Shown piece by piece: positions 1 to 7,339 of a stretch of DNA of 9,253 nt; the first letter of the stretch is position 1, and every line of letters begins with the position of its first letter. The notes beneath the pieces are model-generated. The model saw only the letters and a program-made list of their open reading frames with translations. It was not told where the DNA came from and searched no databases. The position numbers and the translations under genes are program-made. The DNA is from an uncultured Ellagibacter sp. (GTDB lineage: Bacteria; Actinomycetota; Coriobacteriia; Coriobacteriales; Eggerthellaceae). Where the stretch lies: the NCBI GenBank assembly GCA_934661105.1, contig CAKUIV010000078.1:1-9253 (forward strand). Reading direction: 5' to 3'.

Positions 1-2
1 CG

Positions 3-3000
3 AAAACTGACACGATTTTCACCCGAGCGAGCTTGCTTGAGAGCTTCGGCTATGGTGATGGCAAAGCGGGTTCGGCTGCCTATAACTTCTATCAAGCGGA
101 CGAAACCGCCGGGAAAGTGACGTACGGTGCGGAAATCGACTCTAAGGGCGAATACCACGGAAAGCAGTTCTGGTATTACGACGAGAGTTTGAATGGGGTC
201 GACAAAGGCTTGGTTACCGATGGGAAAGTAACTGCCGATAAAGACAACCCGAAATTCGGCGGCTATCTTCCGTATGTTTACAAGGGCAAAGCGAACGATA
301 GCAATGTCCAATACCACGAAATCAAGGTCAACCAGCGTGCGGCTAATCTCACGACGGGCTGCGGAACGTACGGGGACCCTTACGCCATAACCAAGGCGAC
401 CGAGCTTTCTGCAGTCGCCGAGTACATCAACACCCAAAGCGCGGGCGACGGCTGGGAGGTGACAATCGTCGAAAAACAGGAAACGCTTTGTCAGCGCCGA
501 AGTGGAGGTACCAATGATGCCAGCAATGAGGTGACGTACGTCTATAAGCAGGCAAACGATGCGAACAAGAAGTGGGAAAAGAAGATCGGGGAAACCCAAA
601 CCGGGGAAATCCAGACCGACCCCAGCGCCACGCTCGACGACACGACGATGCACAACTACCTGCAGAGCGCGTATTACAGCATCGAACCGGCGGACGGCGA
701 CAATACGCTCAAACTGGATGCGACCTCTTTCCAAGGGCTGGGAAACAGGAGCAACCCCTTCAGGGGCGTCATCGTCGGTAATCTGGGGGGCGCTCAAAAT
801 GCCAACGGCGCGAGTTCGGTTGCGACCATCAAAATCGACAATACCAGTAGCGCGAGCACGATTGCTGGCTTGATTCCGTACAGTTACGGTAGCGTCGTAA
901 GCAATCTCAAAATCGAATACGCAGGCAAAGCTGCCACCGTTGCATATAAGAGCAAAGATAGCGACGGTGTGCCGGGCGCGTTCTTCGGCGGCGTGATCGG
1001 CTGCGTGCTCGGCGGCGATAACATCATCGACGGCGTTTCAGTGAACGAGTGCGACAACATCATCGATGGCGCTTTGGTGAACACAAGTGGCTTCAGCGTT
1101 ACTGGATCAGGAGAAAAACCCCATCTCGTCCCCATAGGGGGCTATGTGGGCGCCATCACGGGCGGCGGCGTGCTGTTCCGCAATTCCGCCAACGTAAACG
1201 ATGCGCTCCATAATTGGCGCTTAGCTGGCGGTACTCGCTACGACAACCCGTATGTTGGTCGCGTTATCGATGGCTATGCGTTCAGCGAATTGCCCGATAA
1301 CCAGAGCATCAACAACACCGACCGCAACTACAAGGTCAACAATCTGGATACCGACGATGCCCAGTGCATTGTGACGGGCGATACGCAAGGGCGTGTTCGC
1401 GAAGAGGAAGGCGTGAACACCGAAAACCTTGCCATTACGACGACCGTCAATGATGCGCAGGGATTGCTCGTGCTTTCTGCCATCATCAGCAGCGGTGCGG
1501 GCGGAGGCTCGGGGAATTCGACGGATGGCGGCCCCAATCACGGCACCGTTGCCGGCTCACGCGCGTACTTGGGAGGCAACGCCTCGTCCAATAAAACGTA
1601 TCAGTTCGGCAACCAGAGTTACGGCAAAGTGCGCAACGCGACGTATGCGGCGGTGGGCAATCCTAACGATAGCGAGGCGACGGCCGATTTCAAAGTGGCG
1701 ACCAGGGACGACAGACTGAGCCCAGGTGACCAGGAATCCGGCCGTCCGCTCAACCATAACGATGTTACGCAAATGAACTCCCCCTACCTGGTGGCGAAGT
1801 ACGCCACGTGGCAGACGGGCAATATCTGCGCCTCGAAAGCCTCGGGCATGGATTTGCAGTTCGCGGATGGCGTGACGTTCGATATGACGTCGTACGGTAC
1901 GGGCTACACGGGTCTTTCCGGTCGTTACTACTCCAACGCCTGCGCGTCTGGTCAGGGTGCCGACCGCGATCGTATCGTCCCGCTTGTGGCGACCGTCGAC
2001 GGCAACGGTGCGACTATCAAGGTGGGCAAGGGGACCGAGCAAGGCGAAAGCTCGCTCTATGCGATTAAAGAGTACGCTGACGACGACTATAAGCTTACAG
2101 GTGTGGGCGCGCTTTTCGGAACGGTGACGTATACCTCCGCCAATGTGTCGGGGAGCATTGCCGCCAATGACGGGTATACCGTGCGGAACCTGAACTTTGA
2201 AGGCTGCGATATGAAGTTCATGTACACCGACGTCGCGGGTAACGAGGTGAGCGCGCCGGATGGCACGGAAGTCGGCGTGGGGCTGCTCGCTGGCACCACT
2301 GCCAACAATAATTCGCTGGCGGATTACGGTAAATACAGCGGCATTACCATGACGGACTGCATGGTGAAGGGTCCTACCGACGTCGGCGGCTTGATAGGAG
2401 CTTCCGGTTATGGCAGCCGTACGACCAGCAAAAACGACAAGACCTGGATAGTGAATCGCAACGATACTTCGAATACCGATAATCGCTATTCCCCGGTCAA
2501 GCTCTACAACTGCTCGTATAGCGGTATGGATATCTCAGGTGGTCAAAACGTCGGCGGGTTCGTCGGCAAGCTGAACGGAGGATCGCAAGGTGGCGTTTGG
2601 ACGACTGGCGATGCGGATGTTGCCCACAATTCAACGATTGAGTCTACCGGTTCACGGGTCGGCGGCGTGTTCGGCGTCACGGGCGACGCCGTCTTCGTGA
2701 ATGTTGACCCAGCTACCAAACAACCGATTGCCGAGAGCGGAAAAGCGACGATTACAGGCGTGACGTTGTCGGTTCCGGCGACTGCTGGCAAAAATGGTGG
2801 CGTCGGCGGCCTCATCGGCAAGGTCGAGAACAACCTATATGTTCACAACCTGACGGTAACGGGCGGTGCAACCCAAAAGGCAGTGTTTGGCAATGCCGAA
2901 AGCGTCAGCATCAACGATGCGACTAGGTGTCCCTTCATGAACGTCGGCGGCATCGTGGGCAACATTACGGGCGGCAGTGAATTCACCTTCGATACGTGTG

Positions 3001-6000
3001 AGGTGAGCAATGTCAGCCTTCAAGCACGTGAAGTTTCCGGAGGCATCTCCGGCCGCATATCGGGGTCGCCGACGGTAACGTGCAGCAACGTCGTGGTAAG
3101 CGGTGCCACCTTCGCAAGCTCACATGCTGGAGGCGTCAACGGCTCTTTGGACGAGAATAAAACTCCGGTTTTCAATATCACGAATGCGATAATCTCCGGA
3201 AACATGTTCGAGAATCGTAGCAACATTTGGGAGACCTCCTTAACAGAGAAGAGCTATTCGGGCGGCATTTGCAGCGACGGCGAGGGCACGCTTAATATGG
3301 TGAATGTCCTGCTCGACAGCAATAACTTTCAAGGAAAGGTCGGTCAAGGCGTTATCGCTGGTAATGTGAAGAGCGGGTTTGCCGTACGTGCTGCGGGCGT
3401 CGATGTCAAAGTGAGCGGCGGCGAGAAGCGCACCGATTTGCCGCCCTTGATGTTCGATGCAACCAGCGATCAGAGCACGGTTAAGGAAGTCAACAAGTCG
3501 TCCTACATCGCGTTCGGCGACTATAACGACACACTTGCAGCGCCCGATGCGGGCAAGACGCTGTACAGCGACGAAACAAATGCTGACGGTACGCAGAAAG
3601 CGACCGAGGCTCTCTCGCCCTATGTGACCACGAGTCCCGTGAGCAGCATCGCGGTGCAAACCGGCGGTTCCGACGCTACCGGCTCCGACACTGCCATCGA
3701 TCGCTACCTCTTCGGCGACGGCGCGAACGTCGATACGGCGACGACCATCAAAAAAGAGGCGTGCACCAATGCTGCTGGTCTCTATACCTACAACAACATC
3801 GGAGGCACCGACAGCGACGGCAACTACCGAAATGCGACGACCTACTCGGAGGCCTCGGTGGGGTCGTTCAATGACAATAATAGCAGCAATGCCAGCGGCG
3901 GCGGTGAAGGCGCCCCGAAGCAGGCTGCTGACGACTTCAATGTTCTCGTCCTTTCCGGTGGCGATGCCGATACCGTCAAGGACTATCTCAACATCGTCAC
4001 GAACGGTGGTTACTCGGACGCGCTGTGCGTGAACGGCGATGGCTCGCACGTTAAAGCGACGGTCGACGTGTTCCAACTTGACAGCGACAAGGGCAACTTC
4101 GTTAAGCAGACCGATGTCGCCGACAAGGCGCTCGAGGTCAAGGGTGAAGGCTCATCTCTTTCAGTCGACGCGAATGGCCTGAAATATGACAACGGCAAGG
4201 GACGATTCAACCTGCTGACCGTAACCTTCACCGAGGCCGGCCAGGGCTACAAGGTTCAGGTGCCCATCATCGTCAAGCGTATGCTCGAAATCAACTTCAC
4301 GGCCACCTATTCCGAGGGCTCGAACTTCAAGAGCGCCGACTACGCGAGTAAGTACGACAAACATGTGCTCATCAGCAGTGGCGAAACGATGACCGGTTAC
4401 CTGACGTGGACGTACAATCAGATGTACTCGACGCCGACGCAGTACGGCTGGAACACGCATCTGGCGAGCGGCGGCACTATGAGACCGCTCGCTAAGCAGA
4501 TCGTCTTCGGCGGCGGCGAGGGTGCGCTGCCCGGGAACACGCAGCTCACGTTGGTGGACACGGCGCACAACGACAAGGCGTACCACTACACAGTGCCTAC
4601 GGGTGGCTGCGCTTCGGTCGCGCTGACCAGCTTCGTGGACGCTTCGGGCAACCCGTATGTCGAGCAGTGGCTCAGCGAGACTATGGGCGTTACGGCCACG
4701 GAAGCCAGCGATGGCGCATGGGTCAAGCTCTCGGATGACGAGAAGAATGGCAAAACGGAGTCGGAACTCATCAATGTCGCAGGGGCGAAAATCGGCGGTG
4801 ACTATTACCGTGTGAAGAAGAGCACGGATGCCGTGGGTTCGTCCTACAACCTTACCGTTCGAGATGAAGACCCCAAAAGCGAGAGCTTCTACCTGGTCGT
4901 GCGCACGCCCAGCGACTCCGCGAAGGTTAACGGCTTCACTGCAACATCGGTGACCGCAAGCATGCCCACGCATCTTAACTACACGCTGCGCAACGGCGAA
5001 ACGATCGATAACCACGAAAACACGGCGTCGACCTATAGCGTTGCATCGAACTACAGACACAATCTGGTTGATAACCAGGCTAGCGCCACTAAGGAGTTGG
5101 GCAAGGCGGACGCGGTGGATTCGTTGGAAAAGATGAATGTGAGCGACACCATCAGCTTCGGTGCGCAGGAATATACCGGCGCCGATACGCTGTACTATCA
5201 GCTGGATTCTTCGCTCGTTGACTACGAGGGCGGTACCGCCGCGAGCGCTCATGGCTACCCGACCGGAACGAGCGGCACCTATTCGTTCTACGTGAAAGTA
5301 AAGGATACCTACTATACCTGGATGAAGGATGCCGCCACGAATGCGTGGAGATGGACTTCAACTGGAACGACCGAAACCGCCGTTGCCGCTGGCGCCGATG
5401 GCACGCCACTCAAGTGGGCGTCAACCGGCGGCGACATGTCGCTTGTGCTCGCCGACTCAGACGGTACCCCCATCGACCTTTCCGCCATCCGCGCAATCGC
5501 CAAGGAGAGCGGCAACAGTCAGTTCACGGTCATCATGAAGTCGAACCTCACGATGTCCAGCCAGGCGTGCCAGGCGGGCATCATCGCGTCGCAAGACAAC
5601 GGAAGCGACAAATACACCAAGCCGAACTACCGTGCGTACCTTTCTCCACATGCGGAAACGCTCATCAGCAGCAGTAACTCGGATTACAATGCGGGCAATG
5701 TCGGCTACTACCGTCAGGGCACCGGCTCATCGACCATCGAGCTCGAAGCTTCCGAGAGGAAGCAGCTCGGCATCAACGTCGATGACCTTAAATCGGCTGA
5801 CGGCACGATCGCGCTTACGAGTGCGTATGACTTCGATGGGATTTCGGGTGCCGATGCGAAGATCTCCAAGGGAGACACGGTGACGTACACGCTGAGCCTG
5901 CAGCAGCGTCAGGACGACGGCAGCTACAGGGATGTCGGAGGCATCTCGAACTACATCACAGGGGTCAGCAGCGACCAGGAAGTTGCTGTGAGCGCCAACG

Positions 6001-6290
6001 ACAACAGCTACACGTTCACTGACGCCAAAACGAGCGGCATCTTCGCCACACGTGATGCTGACAAGCCCGCCGCCTTCAAACTCGTCTTCCGCGTCAAGGT
6101 GAACACCGATGTCGAGGGGAAGGGGCTAACCTATGCCAACTACCGCCTTGTCCTCACGGCGCAGCTGTCGTCCGGGGGTGAGGTGATCGATACTCCCGTC
6201 AACGTCAACAACCTTGCCGCCTACGCTAACTCCGACTACGTTACGTACACCCTCAGTCGCATCAACACGGGCGGCATCGCGCATTCGTAA
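3..6290 (+). CDS. Giant secreted beta-helix/adhesin-like surface protein, 5'-partial
   Basis: The frame is open from the first full codon (position 3) to a TAA at 6288-6290, giving 2095 visible residues. The true start lies off-window; the TTG at 33 has no ribosome binding site and is only an internal codon. Visible residues (counted from the codon at 3): a GTYGDPYAI motif at 121-129, of the kind that opens many beta-helix surface modules; an FRGVIVGN motif at 253-260; glycine-pair repeats at about 794-1090; a Gly/Ser/Asn-rich linker near 1280-1310; then a beta-rich C-terminal half with VPIIVKRMLEINF from about 1420, MTGYLTWTY at 1463 and a terminal NSDYVTYTLSRINT at 2076. The composition (Gly, Asn, Asp, Ser, Thr, Tyr) fits an extracellular protein. 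It has no LPXTG, no C-terminal membrane helix and no recognisable catalytic motif. An adhesin or matrix scaffold role is inferred; GLUG-type or pectate-lyase-like beta-helix folds are the closest families I can name. The reading frame is near certain, the function is not. Confidence 0.85.
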   Translation, partial: KTDTIFTRASLLESFGYGDGKAGSAAYNFYQADETAGKVTYGAEIDSKGEYHGKQFWYYDESLNGVDKGLVTDGKVTADKDNPKFGGYLPYVYKGKANDSNVQYHEIKVNQRAANLTTGCGTYGDPYAITKATELSAVAEYINTQSAGDGWEVTIVEKQETLCQRRSGGTNDASNEVTYVYKQANDANKKWEKKIGETQTGEIQTDPSATLDDTTMHNYLQSAYYSIEPADGDNTLKLDATSFQGLGNRSNPFRGVIVGNLGGAQNANGASSVATIKIDNTSSASTIAGLIPYSYGSVVSNLKIEYAGKAATVAYKSKDSDGVPGAFFGGVIGCVLGGDNIIDGVSVNECDNIIDGALVNTSGFSVTGSGEKPHLVPIGGYVGAITGGGVLFRNSANVNDALHNWRLAGGTRYDNPYVGRVIDGYAFSELPDNQSINNTDRNYKVNNLDTDDAQCIVTGDTQGRVREEEGVNTENLAITTTVNDAQGLLVLSAIISSGAGGGSGNSTDGGPNHGTVAGSRAYLGGNASSNKTYQFGNQSYGKVRNATYAAVGNPNDSEATADFKVATRDDRLSPGDQESGRPLNHNDVTQMNSPYLVAKYATWQTGNICASKASGMDLQFADGVTFDMTSYGTGYTGLSGRYYSNACASGQGADRDRIVPLVATVDGNGATIKVGKGTEQGESSLYAIKEYADDDYKLTGVGALFGTVTYTSANVSGSIAANDGYTVRNLNFEGCDMKFMYTDVAGNEVSAPDGTEVGVGLLAGTTANNNSLADYGKYSGITMTDCMVKGPTDVGGLIGASGYGSRTTSKNDKTWIVNRNDTSNTDNRYSPVKLYNCSYSGMDISGGQNVGGFVGKLNGGSQGGVWTTGDADVAHNSTIESTGSRVGGVFGVTGDAVFVNVDPATKQPIAESGKATITGVTLSVPATAGKNGGVGGLIGKVENNLYVHNLTVTGGATQKAVFGNAESVSINDATRCPFMNVGGIVGNITGGSEFTFDTCEVSNVSLQAREVSGGISGRISGSPTVTCSNVVVSGATFASSHAGGVNGSLDENKTPVFNITNAIISGNMFENRSNIWETSLTEKSYSGGICSDGEGTLNMVNVLLDSNNFQGKVGQGVIAGNVKSGFAVRAAGVDVKVSGGEKRTDLPPLMFDATSDQSTVKEVNKSSYIAFGDYNDTLAAPDAGKTLYSDETNADGTQKATEALSPYVTTSPVSSIAVQTGGSDATGSDTAIDRYLFGDGANVDTATTIKKEACTNAAGLYTYNNIGGTDSDGNYRNATTYSEASVGSFNDNNSSNASGGGEGAPKQAADDFNVLVLSGGDADTVKDYLNIVTNGGYSDALCVNGDGSHVKATVDVFQLDSDKGNFVKQTDVADKALEVKGEGSSLSVDANGLKYDNGKGRFNLLTVTFTEAGQGYKVQVPIIVKRMLEINFTATYSEGSNFKSADYASKYDKHVLISSGETMTGYLTWTYNQMYSTPTQYGWNTHLASGGTMRPLAKQIVFGGGEGALPGNTQLTLVDTAHNDKAYHYTVPTGGCASVALTSFVDASGNPYVEQWLSETMGVTATEASDGAWVKLSDDEKNGKTESELINVAGAKIGGDYYRVKKSTDAVGSSYNLTVRDEDPKSESFYLVVRTPSDSAKVNGFTATSVTASMPTHLNYTLRNGETIDNHENTASTYSVASNYRHNLVDNQASATKELGKADAVDSLEKMNVSDTISFGAQEYTGADTLYYQLDSSLVDYEGGTAASAHGYPTGTSGTYSFYVKVKDTYYTWMKDAATNAWRWTSTGTTETAVAAGADGTPLKWASTGGDMSLVLADSDGTPIDLSAIRAIAKESGNSQFTVIMKSNLTMSSQACQAGIIASQDNGSDKYTKPNYRAYLSPHAETLISSSNSDYNAGNVGYYRQGTGSSTIELEASERKQLGINVDDLKSADGTIALTSAYDFDGISGADAKISKGDTVTYTLSLQQRQDDGSYRDVGGISNYITGVSSDQEVAVSANDNSYTFTDAKTSGIFATRDADKPAAFKLVFRVKVNTDVEGKGLTYANYRLVLTAQLSSGGEVIDTPVNVNNLAAYANSDYVTYTLSRINTGGIAHS
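1017..1088 (+). repeat. Imperfect 36-bp in-frame tandem duplication inside the giant gene
   Basis: Two adjacent 12-codon units, 1017-1052 and 1053-1088, encode DNIIDGVSVNEC and DNIIDGALVNTS. The first six codons are nearly identical in DNA (GATAACATCATCGACGGC versus GACAACATCATCGATGGC) and differ only at third positions; the remainder has diverged. The duplication adds one unit of about one beta-helix strand length directly after a GG-containing segment (GAFFGGVIGCVLGG). It looks like an older internal slippage or unequal-crossover event in a repeat-built protein. Confidence 0.8.
2382..3275 (+). repeat. Eight GG-motif repeats (V-G-G-hydrophobic-x-G) of a predicted beta-helix
   Basis: Eight degenerate protein repeats carry the core VGGLIG, VGGFVG, VGGVFG, VGGLIG, VGGIVG, SGGISG, AGGVNG and SGGICS. 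Their codons start at 2382, 2550, 2658, 2802, 2943, 3036, 3126 and 3258. Spacing is irregular, about 30 to 56 residues. Between cores are alternating hydrophobic strands such as YVHNLTV, FTFDTCEV and VTCSNVVV. Looser relatives occur earlier (IGGYVG at 1134, VGALFG near 2103, VGLLAG near 2277). The pattern resembles GLUG-type repeats and right-handed beta-helix coils in secreted surface proteins. The repeats are seen directly in the translation; the fold is inferred. Confidence 0.7.
3936..6287 (+). other. Beta-rich C-terminal region of the giant protein, outside the GG repeats
   Basis: After the Gly/Ser/Asn linker the protein changes character: GG repeats stop, cysteines become rare, and segments with alternating hydrophobic residues dominate. 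Recognisable stretches are FNVLVLSGGDADTVKDYLNI at the beginning, VPIIVKRMLEINFTATYSEG near 4260-4320, MTGYLTWTYNQMYSTPTQYG near 4389, and a closing NSDYVTYTLSRINT just before the stop. From memory, giant secreted proteins of Clostridia carry very similar strings in this order, including an ending of the form DY-[IV]-x-Y-[TA]-hydrophobic-x-[RK]. If so this is a conserved module found across phyla. I cannot run the search, so this is recollection and not a result. No function is known to me. Confidence 0.5.
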
Positions 6291-6305
6291 GGTATCGACC
6301 GTCAT

Positions 6306-6350
6306 GCGCGGGCGGGATTGCTTCCTGCCCGCCCCCGCGCCTTTGCATTT
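6306..6350 (+). terminator. Probable intrinsic terminator after the giant gene
   Basis: A GC-rich inverted repeat begins 15 bases after the stop codon. The 5' arm GCGCGGGCGGG (6306-6316) pairs with CCCGCCCCCGCGC (6328-6340), with two extra C residues bulged and an 11-base loop. Downstream is a T-rich but not pure T tract (CTTTGCATTTCTGTTGTT). The hairpin is very strong; the imperfect T tract leaves room for partial read-through into the operon downstream. Confidence 0.65.
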
Positions 6351-6403
6351 CTGTTGTTCCCTCGCTTCTTGAGCCTGCGCGTCTCGCTGGGCGTCGCAAG
6401 GCG

Positions 6404-6409
6404 TAAAAT
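6404..6409 (+). promoter_or_regulatory. Weak candidate -10 element for the downstream operon
   Basis: TAAAAT matches the TATAAT consensus at five of six positions and is the most A/T-rich hexamer in the 172-base gap. It lies after the terminator and about 54 bases before the chosen start of the first small gene, which suits a promoter. No convincing -35 hexamer lies 15-19 bases upstream (GTCTCG at the 17-base spacing), so transcription might need an activator or another sigma factor, or the match may be chance. Confidence 0.25.
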
Positions 6410-6426
6410 AATCCTGATTGTCAAAA

Positions 6427-6440
6427 CGGCCTTGCGGCCG
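6427..6440 (+). other. Small GC hairpin in the leader upstream of the first small gene
   Basis: CGGCC and GGCCG flank a TTGC loop, giving a five-pair all-GC stem that ends 8 bases before the AAGGTGGG ribosome binding site. It could influence translation initiation or transcript stability, but a stem this short is common by chance in GC-rich DNA. Confidence 0.3.
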
Positions 6441-6448
6441 CGAGGGTG

Positions 6449-6456
6449 AAGGTGGG
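6449..6456 (+). promoter_or_regulatory. Ribosome binding site that sets the TTG start at 6463
   Basis: AAGGTGGG stands 6 bases before TTG at 6463. The alternative upstream TTG at 6418 has no purine-rich site before it and would add 15 residues (Cys, Gly and Arg-rich) absent from the paralogs. The site therefore favours the 287-residue protein. Confidence 0.65.
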
Positions 6457-6462
6457 AACACG

Positions 6463-7326
6463 TTGACGGAAGCTCGTCAGCTGCGCAAACGGCTCCAGCG
6501 CATCGTGATAACACTGCTTGTCGCAGTGCTGGCGTGCGCTGCCGTCACCTACGCCTGGTACGTCTACAACACGACGCGCCACGTCACCGACGTGAAGATG
6601 GCGGCCGGCACGGGCGTCACGCTGCTCATCTCCGACTCCTACGACGGCGACTACAAAACGAGCGTCGGGCTTTCGCTCGAAGGCTACCTCAACCCCGTGT
6701 CCACCGACAACATCCAGAACGGCTTCCAGAAAGTCACGGGCTTTACGGGCGGAACCACGCAGGATTCCCTGCTCGCGAGCGTGTTCGCGCCCGCCGAGCG
6801 CTCGGACTACTACGAGACGTCGCTCTACCTCACCACCAACTCGCTCGCGACGAATGTCTATCTTTCCGATATCGCGTTCGAGGACCTCGACGAGAAGAAC
6901 CCGATATCGACCGCGATGCGCGTCGGGCTTCTGGTGCACGAACCCGGCGAGGGCCGCCCCGTCGCCGCGCAGTACGTGTTCGCGCTCTCGCAGGCGCACA
7001 ATCCTCAGGCGCGCTACAACACGCTCAACGGCACGGAAGGCGACGTGCTCGACAGCACGAAAACCGACGGCTCGACCGTCACGTTCACGCCTTTGACCTC
7101 GCAAAACTACTGCCAGTACGACGAAGAGACGGCGGAAGTGACCGTTCGCCCCGACACCGTCAGGCTCTGCCGCCTGCCCGCTGCCGAGCAGGGCGCCGAG
7201 CACGCCACGCCCGTGCAGGTCGACGTTTACCTATGGCTCGAAGGCTGCGACGAGGACTGCACGAACAACCTCATGAGCACGAACCTGCAATCGCTCGCCT
7301 TCCACTTCGCAGGCGACCAGGGATAG
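6463..7326 (+). CDS. TasA/camelysin-like exported protein, paralog 1
   Basis: A predicted exported protein of 287 residues, TTG start, TAG stop. Residues 1-13 are basic (QLRKRLQR), 14-28 form one hydrophobic helix, and TYAWY follows at 29-33. This combination is typical of SipW-dependent signal peptides (TasA, CalY/camelysin families), where a dedicated signal peptidase cleaves and the mature protein assembles extracellularly. The mature part is beta-rich and shares with the next two genes LNPVST (76-81), RVGLLV (153-158) and DVYLWLEGCDEDC (254-266). It has no wall-anchor motif. It is the first gene of a tight operon, 13 bases before the next start, and lies 172 bases after the giant gene. 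The fibre-subunit role is inferred; the family link rests on signal architecture and size, because the overall sequence is too divergent to judge by eye. A lone signal-anchored surface protein is the main alternative. Confidence 0.8.
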   Translation: MTEARQLRKRLQRIVITLLVAVLACAAVTYAWYVYNTTRHVTDVKMAAGTGVTLLISDSYDGDYKTSVGLSLEGYLNPVSTDNIQNGFQKVTGFTGGTTQDSLLASVFAPAERSDYYETSLYLTTNSLATNVYLSDIAFEDLDEKNPISTAMRVGLLVHEPGEGRPVAAQYVFALSQAHNPQARYNTLNGTEGDVLDSTKTDGSTVTFTPLTSQNYCQYDEETAEVTVRPDTVRLCRLPAAEQGAEHATPVQVDVYLWLEGCDEDCTNNLMSTNLQSLAFHFAGDQG

Positions 7327-7334
7327 GGGAGGTG
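7327..7334 (+). promoter_or_regulatory. Strong ribosome binding site for paralog 2
   Basis: GGGGAGGT begins on the base after the stop codon of the preceding gene and lies 5 bases before GTG at 7340. It is a near-ideal Shine-Dalgarno match and fixes the GTG as the start. Its position suggests translational coupling to the gene before it. Confidence 0.75.
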
Positions 7335-7339
7335 CCAAG

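Noticed and set aside
1017..1088. Tandem copies considered as part of a CRISPR or other array
   Set aside because: Only two adjacent copies without spacers, in frame within a coding region.
3240..4076. Minus-strand open frame of 278 codons
   Set aside because: Same antisense-shadow composition (Val/Arg/Ala/Ile-rich) inside the giant coding region, with no motif.
4161..5252. Long minus-strand open frame (363 codons) opposite the giant gene
   Set aside because: It is rich in Arg, Val, Ala and His with no domain-like pattern, has no supporting ribosome binding site that I can see, and mirrors the codon bias of the well-supported + strand gene.
6434..6441. GCGGCCGC palindrome in the leader as a possible operator
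   Set aside because: An eight-base GC palindrome is expected by chance in such DNA and no second copy was seen.
6418..6462. Earlier TTG start for paralog 1
   Set aside because: No ribosome binding site precedes it; the TTG at 6463 has one at proper spacing and gives an N-terminus matching the other paralogs.
6421..7203. Minus-strand open frame of 260 codons opposite paralog 1
   Set aside because: Arg/Val-rich shadow; the + strand protein has a signal segment and conserved motifs.
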